From Veillonellales bacterium (lineage in GTDB: Bacteria > Bacillota > Negativicutes > JAAYSF01): a stretch of DNA of 32,591 nt. Below are positions 16,192 through 23,779 of the stretch, piece after piece. Both the position numbers and the translations under genes were made by a program. The stretch covers positions 1 to 32,591 of the forward strand of contig JBDKTO010000049.1 of the NCBI GenBank assembly GCA_039680175.1. Reading direction: 5' to 3'. The notes under the pieces are model-generated. The model was not told the DNA's origin. It worked only from the letters and a program-made list of their open reading frames with translations, and made no database searches. The number at the start of each line of letters is the position of its first letter. Position 1 is the first letter of the stretch.

Positions 16192-16505
16192 GGGACAGGG
16201 ATTTTGTTTTACTGCAATGCACTAGGAAGGCAAAAAGGAAGGCAATTATCTGTAAAACACTGTAGAATATATGTAAAATAGTCAAAATGATAAATGGAAA
16301 GAACGTTGATTTTATTGAATTTGTGTAAAAGGATAGAGAGCAAATAAAAGAAAATCATGCCTTCCTAAACCGCGTGCCGGTGGTTTGAGTCCTCCCGGGC
16401 GCACCATTCAAAATATTAGAACGGCAAGGCCTCAGAAATTCTGAACCTTGCCGTTTTTGTGCTTTTTAAGCAGTTTTGTATGCTAGTTGTATGCATCGAT
16501 TTCGG
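16192..16505 (+). repeat. tRNA-Arg-derived repeat, copy D (most complete unit)
   Basis: The left arm runs 16192-16360 and matches copy A at its start and copy E at its end ('ttgattttattgaatttgtg'). The tRNA part (about 16361-16406) is the longest: 'CCTTCCTAAACCGCG' is a CCT anticodon loop plus 3' anticodon stem, then variable loop, T arm, acceptor and CCA. Terminator and tail follow, the tail with two 'gtatgc' repeats. Anticodon CCT plus acceptor CGGGCGC identify the parent as tRNA-Arg(CCU). The 5' half is absent. Confidence 0.8.
16420..16459 (+). terminator. Intrinsic terminator of repeat copy D
   Basis: AACGGCAAGG (16420-16429) pairs with CCTTGCCGTT (16446-16455) with an inner TCAGA/TCTGA stem, followed by TTTTT. 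Confidence 0.85.
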
Positions 16506-16549
16506 CATAAATTTTGGCTGCCTTAAAATCGGACTCAGGGGACGGTTCT

Positions 16550-16703
16550 ACTGATTCGCCATGGCGGCGCAAAGACGACCATGGCAACGCTCAAGCAACT
16601 GCCAACACTGGTAAAAGTGACAGCGGCTGTGCGGAAGGGTTGAAGAAAGCTACCGAGAAAATATTGACATGAATAAGTGACATTAACACTAACTGTCACT
16701 TAT
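16550..16703 (+). other. Possible 3' coding remnant followed by a 10-bp dyad
   Basis: After 'caggggacggttctactg' (from 16533), one frame is open to a TGA at 16672 and reads as a hydrophilic C-terminal tail ('DSGCAEGLKKATEKILT'). It may be the end of a lost gene; I do not recognise it. Directly after it, ATAAGTGACA (16673-16682) and TGTCACTTAT (16694-16703) form a perfect 10-bp inverted repeat with an 11-base spacer, an operator-like dyad without a clear target gene. Confidence 0.35.
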
Positions 16704-16830
16704 CTCATCGTATGGCATTATAATTCTCCCTACGGCCAATGAGCAACAGCAACCAGGGCTCTTTTGCTGCCTCGTCTAACCACAAGCCGTTGGTATTGAG
16801 CATGGGAAAAAAGCCACTATCGAAATCGCT

Positions 16831-16900
16831 TCGGTAGGTTCGAGCCTTCCGTTTTTGTATTTGTAGGCAGTTTTATATTGTTATTTGTATGATACGCAGA
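16831..16900 (+). repeat. tRNA-Arg-derived repeat, copy H (internally deleted)
   Basis: A T-arm piece 'GGTTCGAGCC' is joined directly to the terminator's T-run and tail ('gtttttgtatttgtaggcag', then 'ttatttgtatgatacg'). The acceptor strand and left hairpin arm are missing. It lies just downstream of the minus-strand LysR gene. Confidence 0.6.
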
Positions 16901-17794
16901 TTATAGTTGAACACACTTTAGCCCAAATTTTGTCATAAGTTCTAACCAATTCTTAACTGGTAGCTCATTTATTTTATTGGCATTAACCGCTAGGTAAGTT
17001 TCCCATTTTGGCGGTAAATTAGGTCCGATAAGTGGAATTTCGATAAGTGTCTTGTTATTTAATTCATTTGCTACAGAGGATCTGTTTAATATTGCCGGCC
17101 CCAGGCCCTGCTTTACTAAAGAAAGAATAATGTATGCAGGATCAATTTGGGCTTGAAATAAGTGATTTGCCGGTAGTACTTCATTAATCCACTTACTGAA
17201 TGGCCCAGACCAATTGTGATATAAGAGATTAATATGGGATAATTCTTCAACGGGAATGGAAGGACATTCTGCTAGAGGATGATTGGGATGGACAACTAAA
17301 ACGAAATCATCTTCATGACAGGCAAATACGTTAAAACGATTTAATCTTGGTGGTTGATAAACTATAGCAAGGTCTATTACGCCATCTACTAATAATTGTA
17401 TTATTTCTGATGAGTGCCCTGTTGTTGCTTTAAACGATATCTGCGGATACTGTACTAGATATTCTTTGAGGACTGGGAATAGGAGGTTACGCCAAATTGA
17501 ATCTACACTGCCAATAACAAGACGCCCTTCGAAGGGAATAATGGCGTTGGCTTTAGTTTTGCCTTCCTCGTAAAGATGAAGCATTCTTTCTGCGTAAGGC
17601 AAAAATACACTTCCGGCTTCCGATAACTCAACCTTCTGTTTAGTTCTTAGAAAAAGCTGTTTGCCAACAGCTTTTTCTAATTCCTGAATACGGGTTGTAA
17701 CTGTAGACTGAACAATATGCTGTAATTCTGCAGTTTTTGAGAAGTTTTTTGTTTGGGAAAGGATCATTAAGGTTCGCAATAACTCAATTTCCAA
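16901..17794 (-). CDS. LysR-family transcriptional regulator, TTG start
   Basis: A 297-residue LysR protein. The helix-turn-helix 'TKNFSKTAELQHIVQSTVTT' is near the N terminus and the effector-binding domain follows from about residue 90. I start it at TTG 17794. On the minus strand, AGGAGGTGATC, nearly a full complement of the 16S rRNA 3' end, lies 8 bases or less upstream, and the resulting N terminus 'LEIELLRTLMILSQTKNFSK' aligns with the family. A GTG at 17803 lies inside that ribosome binding site. It is divergent from the DcuA/B carrier gene at 17927 and is its likely regulator. The 132 bases between them hold a small dyad. Confidence 0.87.
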   Translation of the reverse strand: MEIELLRTLMILSQTKNFSKTAELQHIVQSTVTTRIQELEKAVGKQLFLRTKQKVELSEAGSVFLPYAERMLHLYEEGKTKANAIIPFEGRLVIGSVDSIWRNLLFPVLKEYLVQYPQISFKATTGHSSEIIQLLVDGVIDLAIVYQPPRLNRFNVFACHEDDFVLVVHPNHPLAECPSIPVEELSHINLLYHNWSGPFSKWINEVLPANHLFQAQIDPAYIILSLVKQGLGPAILNRSSVANELNNKTLIEIPLIGPNLPPKWETYLAVNANKINELPVKNWLELMTKFGLKCVQL

Positions 17795-17844
17795 AAGGAT
17801 CACCTCCTAATCGAAAATTATGATAAATATAATTGATATAATTC

Positions 17845-17875
17845 GTTATACAAATAACATATCCTGCCCTATAAT
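17845..17875 (+). promoter_or_regulatory. Putative LysR operator and -10 element before the DcuA/B gene
   Basis: GTTATACAAATAAC (17845-17858) is a short palindrome of the T-N(10-11)-A kind bound by LysR proteins, and TATAAT (17870-17875) could be the -10 box of the carrier operon. No good -35 is seen, which fits an activator-dependent promoter. This is pattern recognition only. Confidence 0.35.
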
Positions 17876-17926
17876 TATTTTTAGTAGGGATCAGCATATT
17901 ACAATGAAGTGTTAAGGAGGCAGAGG

Positions 17927-19249
17927 ATGTTTTGGGTTGAGCTAATACTTTTATTTTCCATGTTACTTATTGGTGCAAGGCGTGGCGGACTTTTTCTCGG
18001 TATGGTCGGCGGATTGGGAATGGCTGTCTTAGTATTCGGATTTCATTTGACCCCGGCGAACCCACCAATCAATGTAATACTAATCATTGCTACGGTCATA
18101 CTGGCTGCCGGTACCATGCAGGCTGCGGGCGGGATGGACTATATGGTTGGTTTAGCTGAAACAATATTAAGAAAAAATCCAAAAAACATTACATTTTTAG
18201 CACCCGTGGTGGTATATCTTTTTTGCTTTATGTCAGGGACGGGCTATGTAGCGTTCAGCCTGTTGCCGGTAATAGCAGAAGTAGCTCGTGAGTCTGGAAT
18301 TCGTCCGGAAAGGCCGTTGTCGATAACAGCCGCCGCATCGCAACAGGCTGTTATCGCTAGTCCGATTTCAGCCGCTACTGCGGTTATGCTTGGTATTTTT
18401 CTGCCTTTCAATGTTGGGCTAGTGGACATTTTAAAGGTTTGTATTCCTGCAACCTTTATTGGAGTGCTGGCCGGTGCTCTGTATGCCAGCCGAATGGGCA
18501 AGGATTTGGACAAAGACTCTGAGTACTTGGAACGAGTTGCAAAAGGTGAGGTTCCTCCTTTAGTGAAAGAAGAGTACAATGAAAAGCATTTTACAAAGGA
18601 AGCAAAACTGGCGGTTTTATTGTTCTTACTAGGTGCGGTAGCTATAGTGATTTTGGGAACTTTTCCATCCTTGCGGCCCTTATTAAAGTATGCTGGGAAA
18701 CTGCAAGCTTTACCTATGCCTGAAACCATAGAAATCATCATGTTAGTGATTTCGACAGCAATGGTTGTTTTATGTAAGGTTAATGTCGGGAAAATCAGTG
18801 ATGGCTCGGTTTTTAAGTCAGGTATGGTTGGCATACTCGTTGTTTTTGGAGTTGCATGGATGAGCGATACGATGGTAAGTACAAATAGCGCCCTGATACA
18901 AAGTGGTATTAAATCTACTGTTATGGCATATCCTTGGATGTTCCTTTTTGCTGTATTTGCTATCGATATTTTGATTGCAAGCCAGTCTGTATCAAGTGCG
19001 GCGATGATGCCGCTGGGGGTTTTGCTCGGCGTTCCCATCCCTTTATTAATCGCTATGTATCCGGCGGTGAACAGCCATTTCTTTTTACCTACTTCTACCA
19101 TTCAAGTTACGAGTGTAGCGTTGGACTGTACTAAGACAACAAAGATCGGCAAATATGTATTAAACCATAGTTTCATGATGCCCGGTTTCGTTACAATGGC
19201 TGTAGCAATTATTGCAGGATATATACTGACAGAGATTTTTATGCGTTAA
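17927..19249 (+). CDS. DcuA/DcuB-family anaerobic C4-dicarboxylate transporter
   Basis: The 440-residue integral membrane protein has about 11 segments and the DcuA/DcuB hallmarks: 'VVVYLFCFMSGTGYVAFSLL', 'RPERPLSITAAASQQAVIAS' with 'SPISAA', and a C-terminal 'SHFFLPTSTIQVTSVALD'. These carriers exchange fumarate, malate, succinate or aspartate in anaerobes. The ATG at 17927 follows AAGGAGG (17914-17920) by 6 bases; an in-frame GTG at 17909 precedes that site and is not the start. The length matches the family (430-446). It is the first gene of an operon with a PLP enzyme (24-base gap) and RidA, divergent from LysR. The operon context suggests import of the amino acid or dicarboxylate used by the PLP enzyme. 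Confidence 0.9.
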   Translation: MFWVELILLFSMLLIGARRGGLFLGMVGGLGMAVLVFGFHLTPANPPINVILIIATVILAAGTMQAAGGMDYMVGLAETILRKNPKNITFLAPVVVYLFCFMSGTGYVAFSLLPVIAEVARESGIRPERPLSITAAASQQAVIASPISAATAVMLGIFLPFNVGLVDILKVCIPATFIGVLAGALYASRMGKDLDKDSEYLERVAKGEVPPLVKEEYNEKHFTKEAKLAVLLFLLGAVAIVILGTFPSLRPLLKYAGKLQALPMPETIEIIMLVISTAMVVLCKVNVGKISDGSVFKSGMVGILVVFGVAWMSDTMVSTNSALIQSGIKSTVMAYPWMFLFAVFAIDILIASQSVSSAAMMPLGVLLGVPIPLLIAMYPAVNSHFFLPTSTIQVTSVALDCTKTTKIGKYVLNHSFMMPGFVTMAVAIIAGYILTEIFMR

Positions 19250-19272
19250 TTTAAAGTCGGAGGTAATGACTA

Positions 19273-20418
19273 ATGTACAAAATGAATCCCTATTTAAAAA
19301 AAATGTATTGTATACGTTGCGGGACGCTATATGAAATCGGCGATTACCACACAGGCTGTCCGTCGTGCCGTAAAGAAGGATATCCTGTCAATTTATCCTG
19401 TAAATATGAGGGAAAACAAAAAATACGAAACGATAAAAGACGTATGTTCCGTTACCAGGATTTTTTGCCCTATGAGTCATTTCCTACTCTTGGCGAAGGA
19501 AATACTCCTATTATAGAAGTAAAAAGCCTGGTTGATAAATTTAATCTTAAGAAGGTGTATATCAAAAATGAGTTTCAAAACCCAACTGGTTCTCATAAAG
19601 ACAGGATGAGTCCCTTCGCTGTCGCACGGGCGGTTAGTCTTGGTAAAAAGTGCGTTGTTGCGGCTTCTTCGGGTAATGCAGGCGCATCTTTATCTGCTTA
19701 TGCCGCTGCTGCGGGAATTGAATGTAAAATTATAACGACTAAAAAAATGAATCCTATTTGGAAAAAAGCGATTGAATTACCCGGAGCCGAATTAGTATTG
19801 ATGAACACACCTAAAGAAAGATGGCCCTATATGCAAAAAAAGGTTGAGCAGGAAGGCTGGTATCCGGTTACCAATTTTGTAGCTCCTCCTGTAGGTAGCA
19901 ATCCTTTTGGTATTCAAGGATATAAAACCATATCTTATGAAATTTACGAAGAACTCGGCGATGATATACCGTCTTTTATCCTGATCCCGTCCTGTCGTGC
20001 CGATTTACTTTGGGGGGTTTATGAAGGATTTAAGGATTTATTAGATTTGGGATTAGTTCAGAAGGTACCACATTTAGTAGCTGTTGAGCCATATGCAAGA
20101 ATTACCAAAATTCTTGAGGGAGAAGACTATCGAAATATATTTTCGGGGGACAGTTCCGCAACGGTGTCGATCGGAGGTGATACTGTCACTTATCAGGCTG
20201 TATCTGCGGTCCGGCTGTCAGGTGGAGCTGCAAGCAACATTAGTCAGAATCAGGTTGCTGATTATCAACGTGAACTTGCCAAGAGCGGCTTTTACCTTGA
20301 AAGTTCGGCAGCAACGATAATTGGGTCTCTTACCCAGCTTATTGCCGATAAGATTATTCCGCAAGGCGCCTGTGTGCTAATGATTGCAACCTCTAACGGA
20401 TACAAAGATATACCGTAA
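19273..20418 (+). CDS. Threonine-synthase-like PLP enzyme (fold type II) with N-terminal zinc ribbon
   Basis: A 381-residue PLP enzyme. Cysteines C13, C16, C29 and C32 form a CxxC..CxxC zinc ribbon as in archaeal-type threonine synthases. The PLP lysine lies in 'NPTGSHKDRMS' (K109) and the phosphate loop is 'SSGNAGAS' (132-139). The family contains threonine synthase and various ammonia-lyases and beta-replacing enzymes. It is not in a threonine pathway operon. It follows a DcuA/B carrier and is followed by RidA, which clears enamine/imine products of PLP dehydratases. A role in degrading an imported hydroxy- or amino-dicarboxylic acid fits better than threonine synthesis, but the substrate is not visible from the sequence. 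GGAGGT stands 8 bases before the ATG. Confidence 0.8.
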   Translation: MYKMNPYLKKMYCIRCGTLYEIGDYHTGCPSCRKEGYPVNLSCKYEGKQKIRNDKRRMFRYQDFLPYESFPTLGEGNTPIIEVKSLVDKFNLKKVYIKNEFQNPTGSHKDRMSPFAVARAVSLGKKCVVAASSGNAGASLSAYAAAAGIECKIITTKKMNPIWKKAIELPGAELVLMNTPKERWPYMQKKVEQEGWYPVTNFVAPPVGSNPFGIQGYKTISYEIYEELGDDIPSFILIPSCRADLLWGVYEGFKDLLDLGLVQKVPHLVAVEPYARITKILEGEDYRNIFSGDSSATVSIGGDTVTYQAVSAVRLSGGAASNISQNQVADYQRELAKSGFYLESSAATIIGSLTQLIADKIIPQGACVLMIATSNGYKDIP

Positions 20419-20465
20419 AAAATTATAAATTGTATATTTGAAAATTTAAGAAAGAAGTGGAAAAA

Positions 20466-20840
20466 ATGAAAACTATTGTTAATACAAATAGTGCTCCGGC
20501 GGCTATTGGACCGTATTCTCAGGCAATTAAAGCTAATGGCTTTTTATTTGGCTCAGGACAAATTCCGGTTGATCCTTCAACCGGGAATGTTTGCAGCGGC
20601 ATAGAGGCTTCGACACGGCAAGTGCTCGAAAATATTAAGGCCATCTTACAAAGTGAAGGGCTTAGGTTCGATAGTGTTGTGAAGACAACCGTATTTTTAA
20701 GAAGTATGGATGATTTCCGAATAGTGAATTCGATCTACGGTGAATATTTTATAGAGGGTGCTCCTGCAAGATCTTGTGTACAAGCAGTTAAATTACCTAA
20801 AGATGTATTGATAGAAATCGAATTTATTGCAATAGCTTAA
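20466..20840 (+). CDS. ridA: RidA-family enamine/imine deaminase
   Basis: A 124-residue protein of normal RidA length. Motifs: 'GPYSQAIKANGFLFGSGQIP' near the start and 'GAPARSCVQAVKLPKD' with the substrate-binding Arg (R102), then 'IEIEFIAIA'. RidA hydrolyses reactive 2-aminoacrylate-type enamines released by PLP enzymes, protecting other PLP enzymes. I take ATG 20466; the GTG at 20457 is part of the purine-rich ribosome binding region. It lies 47 bases after the PLP enzyme gene, as the third gene of that operon, which supports enamine release by that enzyme. Confidence 0.88.
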   Translation: MKTIVNTNSAPAAIGPYSQAIKANGFLFGSGQIPVDPSTGNVCSGIEASTRQVLENIKAILQSEGLRFDSVVKTTVFLRSMDDFRIVNSIYGEYFIEGAPARSCVQAVKLPKDVLIEIEFIAIA

Positions 20841-20865
20841 AAGTAAAAATGATTTGAGAGAATTC

Positions 20866-21110
20866 AACGCATGTAAAATATAACAACAATAATTTACCAA
20901 TATCATTGATTTTACTGAATTTGTATAACGATAAGGTATGTGAAGAGTGTCAATACCTTCCTAAACCGCATGTCAGTGGTTCAAGTCCTCCCGGGTGCAC
21001 CAACAAGAGTATAGTAACGGCAAGTACTTCAGAAATTCTGAACCTTGCCGTTACTATGTTTTTTTTAGATTTGTATGCTATTTATGCTACGGTGCTTTCT
21101 TACAAACGTA
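20866..21110 (+). repeat. tRNA-Arg-derived repeat, copy E
   Basis: The left arm 20866-20960 matches the second half of copy D's arm ('gattttactgaatttgtat'). The tRNA part, about 20957-21002, begins with 'CCTTCCTAAACCGC' (CCT anticodon loop) and carries several changes (CATGTCAGTGG, CGGGTGC acceptor). A long terminator and the 'ttgtatgctatttatgctac' tail follow. The spacer 21111-21333 shows no gene and ends in AAGGAGG before the hydrolase. Confidence 0.75.
21011..21067 (+). terminator. Intrinsic terminator of repeat copy E
   Basis: ATAGTAACGGCAAG (21011-21024) pairs with CTTGCCGTTACTAT (21044-21057), longer than in other copies, with an inner TTCAGA/TCTGAA stem, and a run of T follows. Compensatory extension of the stem suggests it has been kept functional. 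Confidence 0.8.
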
Positions 21111-21333
21111 AGAAGATAAAAATTGACTATTCCGAAGCAGTAATATTCTTGTTTTGATGAACAGCCATAGTACTTTTTTATGTGGTTTATCATGGCCATA
21201 TTACCTTATGTCAGGAGAAGGATATAGGAATAATTTGTTAAAGTTAAAAATTAATTGATATTTAACGAATTTAGGTCGATTATAGTGGCTCAGTCTGCAT
21301 CAACAGCTGGATCAGACATAAGGAGGTTCTTAA

Positions 21334-22353
21334 ATGAACAACAAGTGTAAATTCATTTCACACACCAGTACAGCATCTGAAAAACCATTGCGAGTCAAGG
21401 AAATTGGGAGTTTTTATGTTGGCGGTCAGGATGTTACATTGGAGGGACTGCCTACATATGAAGCCGTGGCGGTACCAGGAGGAGCACCACGCAAGGTAGA
21501 TCCTAACGGTGATTTTATCACGGGACAAATGTATGTACAGTATGTACAACTAGCAGATACGAAAGCAAAATATCCGTTATTGATGTGGCATGGCGGTGGT
21601 TTGACCGGTTCCAACTGGGAGACGAAACCTGATGGCCAACCAGGCTGGCAGTCTTTTTTCTTGAAAGCTGGCCACGATATTTATATATCTGATGCGGTCG
21701 AACGTGGCCGTTCTTCCTGGTCCCGCTATCCGGAGCTCTATAAGACTGAGCCTGTGTTCCGGCCCAAAAAGGAAGCCTGGGAATCCTTCCGCATTGGTCC
21801 CTTATATGCTACTAACCCTTCTGAACGAATAGCGTTCCCTGGGGTGTTGTTTCCCATAGATGCCTTTGATGAATTTATGAAACAGGCGGTTCCCAGATGG
21901 ACGTCGAACAATGCCGCTATTCAGGCTGCTTACGATCAACTCTTGCAAAAAATGGGACCCTGCGTACTGCTTGTCCATAGCCAGGCTGGCCCGTTTGCCG
22001 AAAAGGCAGCTCTGAATGCGCCTGACAAAGTGAAAGCTATAGTTTTGTTAGAATCAGCAGGGTCACCAAACATTGAAAAGGAAAACTTGGCGGCAGTTAA
22101 AAATATCCCCCACTTATTTATCTGGGGAGATAACGTGCAGAAATACCCCACTTGGGCTGGACCTAAAGGTTATTACGCTATAAGTGAGCGATACCGAGAT
22201 GCTCTTGTCGCAAGCGGTGTTCCTGTTTCCTGGATTGATTTGCCTCAAATCGGCATCACAGGTAATTCGCATATGATGATGATGGATAAAAATTCTGATG
22301 CCATTGCTACCATCATACAAAAATGGTTAGAAGATCAACGATTGATGAAATAG
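21334..22353 (+). CDS. Alpha/beta-fold hydrolase (esterase-like)
   Basis: The 339-residue protein lacks a signal peptide. It has oxyanion-type 'WHGGGLTGSNW' (85-95), a nucleophile elbow 'LVHSQAG' with S216 (the usual GxSxG variant HSQAG), and a C-terminal His in 'GNSHMMMMD' (H313). E240 or D266 may be the acid. The long insertion between strand 4 and the elbow (about 120-200) is a cap domain. Such proteins hydrolyse esters, lactones or amides; the substrate is unknown. AAGGAGG lies just before the ATG at 21334. The gene stands alone between repeat copies E and G, followed by an aminotransferase/MocR ghost. Confidence 0.82.
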   Translation: MNNKCKFISHTSTASEKPLRVKEIGSFYVGGQDVTLEGLPTYEAVAVPGGAPRKVDPNGDFITGQMYVQYVQLADTKAKYPLLMWHGGGLTGSNWETKPDGQPGWQSFFLKAGHDIYISDAVERGRSSWSRYPELYKTEPVFRPKKEAWESFRIGPLYATNPSERIAFPGVLFPIDAFDEFMKQAVPRWTSNNAAIQAAYDQLLQKMGPCVLLVHSQAGPFAEKAALNAPDKVKAIVLLESAGSPNIEKENLAAVKNIPHLFIWGDNVQKYPTWAGPKGYYAISERYRDALVASGVPVSWIDLPQIGITGNSHMMMMDKNSDAIATIIQKWLEDQRLMK

Positions 22354-22401
22354 TTTGAGACAATGTTATTAAATATAACCGACCTTCGCGGGGAATCGAA
22401 A

Positions 22402-22608
22402 ATGCATATATTCTTATTGCGAAAAGCCGTCGGACAATCTGTAGTATGTCTTAGAAAAACTGCCAGGACGGTAGGGGTGAGGGTCTACCCAATGTCAGTC
22501 TGTTCATTTTTTAAAACACCAAATATTGGAATAAAATTGAGCTTTGCAACTGTACCTGATGATATTAGGAATGGAATTCAACTTCTTTACAAAGTATGGT
22601 TTAAATAA
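22402..22608 (+). pseudogene. C-terminal ghost of a MocR/GntR-type (PLP aminotransferase-fold) protein
   Basis: An open stretch ends in 'VGVRVYPMSV' and 'GIKLSFATVPDDIRNGIQLL' followed by a stop. This matches the end of MocR-like regulators and related class I aminotransferases ('GVrVyP.s....I.LgFA....I.eGI..L'). Only about 68 residues remain; the HTH and PLP lysine are absent and no ribosome binding site precedes it. It lies right after the hydrolase gene. I read it as a leftover of deletion, not a small gene. The remaining spacer (22640-22826) has repeat fragment G and nothing else I can name. Confidence 0.5.
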
Positions 22609-22639
22609 ACGAGTCGGTTCGTTATGCCGCTCGTTTATT
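22604..22639 (+). terminator. Terminator-like hairpin after the MocR ghost
   Basis: AATAAACGAG (22604-22613) pairs with CTCGTTTATT (22630-22639), with CGG/CCG inside. The left arm overlaps the ghost's stop codon. No long T-run follows, so it is a moderate candidate. Confidence 0.5.
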
Positions 22640-22673
22640 ATGGTGCAAAAAACGCAAAAATGGTCTGTTATCT

Positions 22674-22698
22674 ACCAGCGCGTGTCAGTGGTTCAAGT
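22674..22698 (+). repeat. Fragment of the tRNA-Arg-derived repeat, copy G
   Basis: 'GCGCGTGTCAGTGGTTCAAG' matches the variable-loop/T-arm part of copy E ('GCATGTCAGTGGTTCAAG'). The acceptor strand, terminator and tail are missing. Confidence 0.5.
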
Positions 22699-22826
22699 GC
22701 AGGTCTGCTAATTGAAAAAACCGATTGAGTCAATGAATATATTAAATTTCACTTTTTTTAGCGAGAAAGATAAAATGAAAGCAACATAAATATAGAGCCT
22801 AATTAATTGTCAGGCCGAGAAGAATG

Positions 22827-22855
22827 TCCTACAATTAAGAAAAGTAATTGTAGGA
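22827..22855 (+). promoter_or_regulatory. 11-bp perfect hairpin holding the ribosome binding site of the next LysR gene
   Basis: TCCTACAATTA (22827-22837) and TAATTGTAGGA (22845-22855) are perfect complements around a 7-base loop. The right arm ends in AGGA, 11 bases before the ATG at 22867 and the only plausible ribosome binding site. In RNA it would be sequestered; in DNA the dyad could be an operator for autoregulation. Confidence 0.5.
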
Positions 22856-22866
22856 TGTGTTAAAAT

Positions 22867-23760
22867 ATGGATTTGCGTTTATTAAAAACTTTTCTTTCCG
22901 TAGCAAAAACTGAGAACATCACACAATCTGCACAAGAAATTAATTTTAGTCAACCTACTGTAACAGCTCAAATCAAAGCATTGGAAGAACATTTTGGAGC
23001 TTTGCTGTTTGAACGAGTAGGCAAAAAGTTGTATATAACAGAAGCGGGAAAGTGTTTGATTAGCTATGCAGAAAAATTGCTAGTCATTCATGGCGAAGCT
23101 CAAGCGGCTTTGCGAGAATTCTCATATGCTAAAAGCATCAAGATAGGTCTTGGTACGGCAGTGGCGGCACATATACTTTCGCCTATTCTTCAGGAATTTC
23201 AGGGAAAAATGCCTAATGTTGCAGTAAGTATTGAGCATTGTTTTAGTTTGCCGATTACAGTGAAAGGCATATTGGATAATAGTTTTGATTTTGCAGTGGT
23301 TCATGATGAAATTAGCCACAATAGAATTCTGCAATTTAATGTTGCGGTGCAAAGGCTAGTGTGGGTTGTGTGCCCGAGCCTTGTTGAAAAATATGGAAAT
23401 GACATTTGGCGGTACCCGTTTATCGCATTAAAGCAAGGTAGCATTTATCGAAAAATATATGATGAAATATTTCGCGAAAAGGGGATAAGACCGGTTTTGG
23501 AATACAGCGATTCCGAAGCAATCAGGCAGGCTGTGCTAAACGGATTGGGAGTGGGCATATTGCCGGAAGTATTGGTTAGAGACAGCGTAAATGATGAGAC
23601 ATTGGTTGAGCTTAAGCAGGTGCCAAAACTCGGAGTTACATTTTCGGTCATTTTCCATAAGGAAAAAACATTTACAAGGGAAACGCAGGCACTATTAACA
23701 ATGATGGCTTCACGTGTAAAACTTAAAAGTTCGCTGTTAGATTATTTACACTCCATATAA
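22867..23760 (+). CDS. LysR-family transcriptional regulator, cotranscribed with an MFS transporter
   Basis: The 297-residue protein has a LysR winged helix ('TENITQSAQEINFSQPTVTA') and an effector domain from about residue 88. Unlike the other LysR genes here it is not divergent from its likely target: the MFS gene starts 20 bases after its stop, in the same direction, so the two form an operon and the regulator probably controls itself and the exporter. Its ribosome binding site lies in a perfect hairpin immediately upstream. The inducer is unknown. Confidence 0.87.
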   Translation: MDLRLLKTFLSVAKTENITQSAQEINFSQPTVTAQIKALEEHFGALLFERVGKKLYITEAGKCLISYAEKLLVIHGEAQAALREFSYAKSIKIGLGTAVAAHILSPILQEFQGKMPNVAVSIEHCFSLPITVKGILDNSFDFAVVHDEISHNRILQFNVAVQRLVWVVCPSLVEKYGNDIWRYPFIALKQGSIYRKIYDEIFREKGIRPVLEYSDSEAIRQAVLNGLGVGILPEVLVRDSVNDETLVELKQVPKLGVTFSVIFHKEKTFTRETQALLTMMASRVKLKSSLLDYLHSI

Positions 23761-23779
23761 GCGGAGAGGATTGGGGCTT

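Noticed and set aside
16361-16406. A complete tRNA-Arg gene
   Set aside because: Only the anticodon loop to CCA is present; the bases upstream cannot form the 5' acceptor, D arm or 5' anticodon strand. The same holds for all other copies.
18244-19101. A 285-residue minus-strand frame
   Set aside because: It is the antisense shadow of the DcuA/B gene, with no ribosome binding site and no sensible composition.
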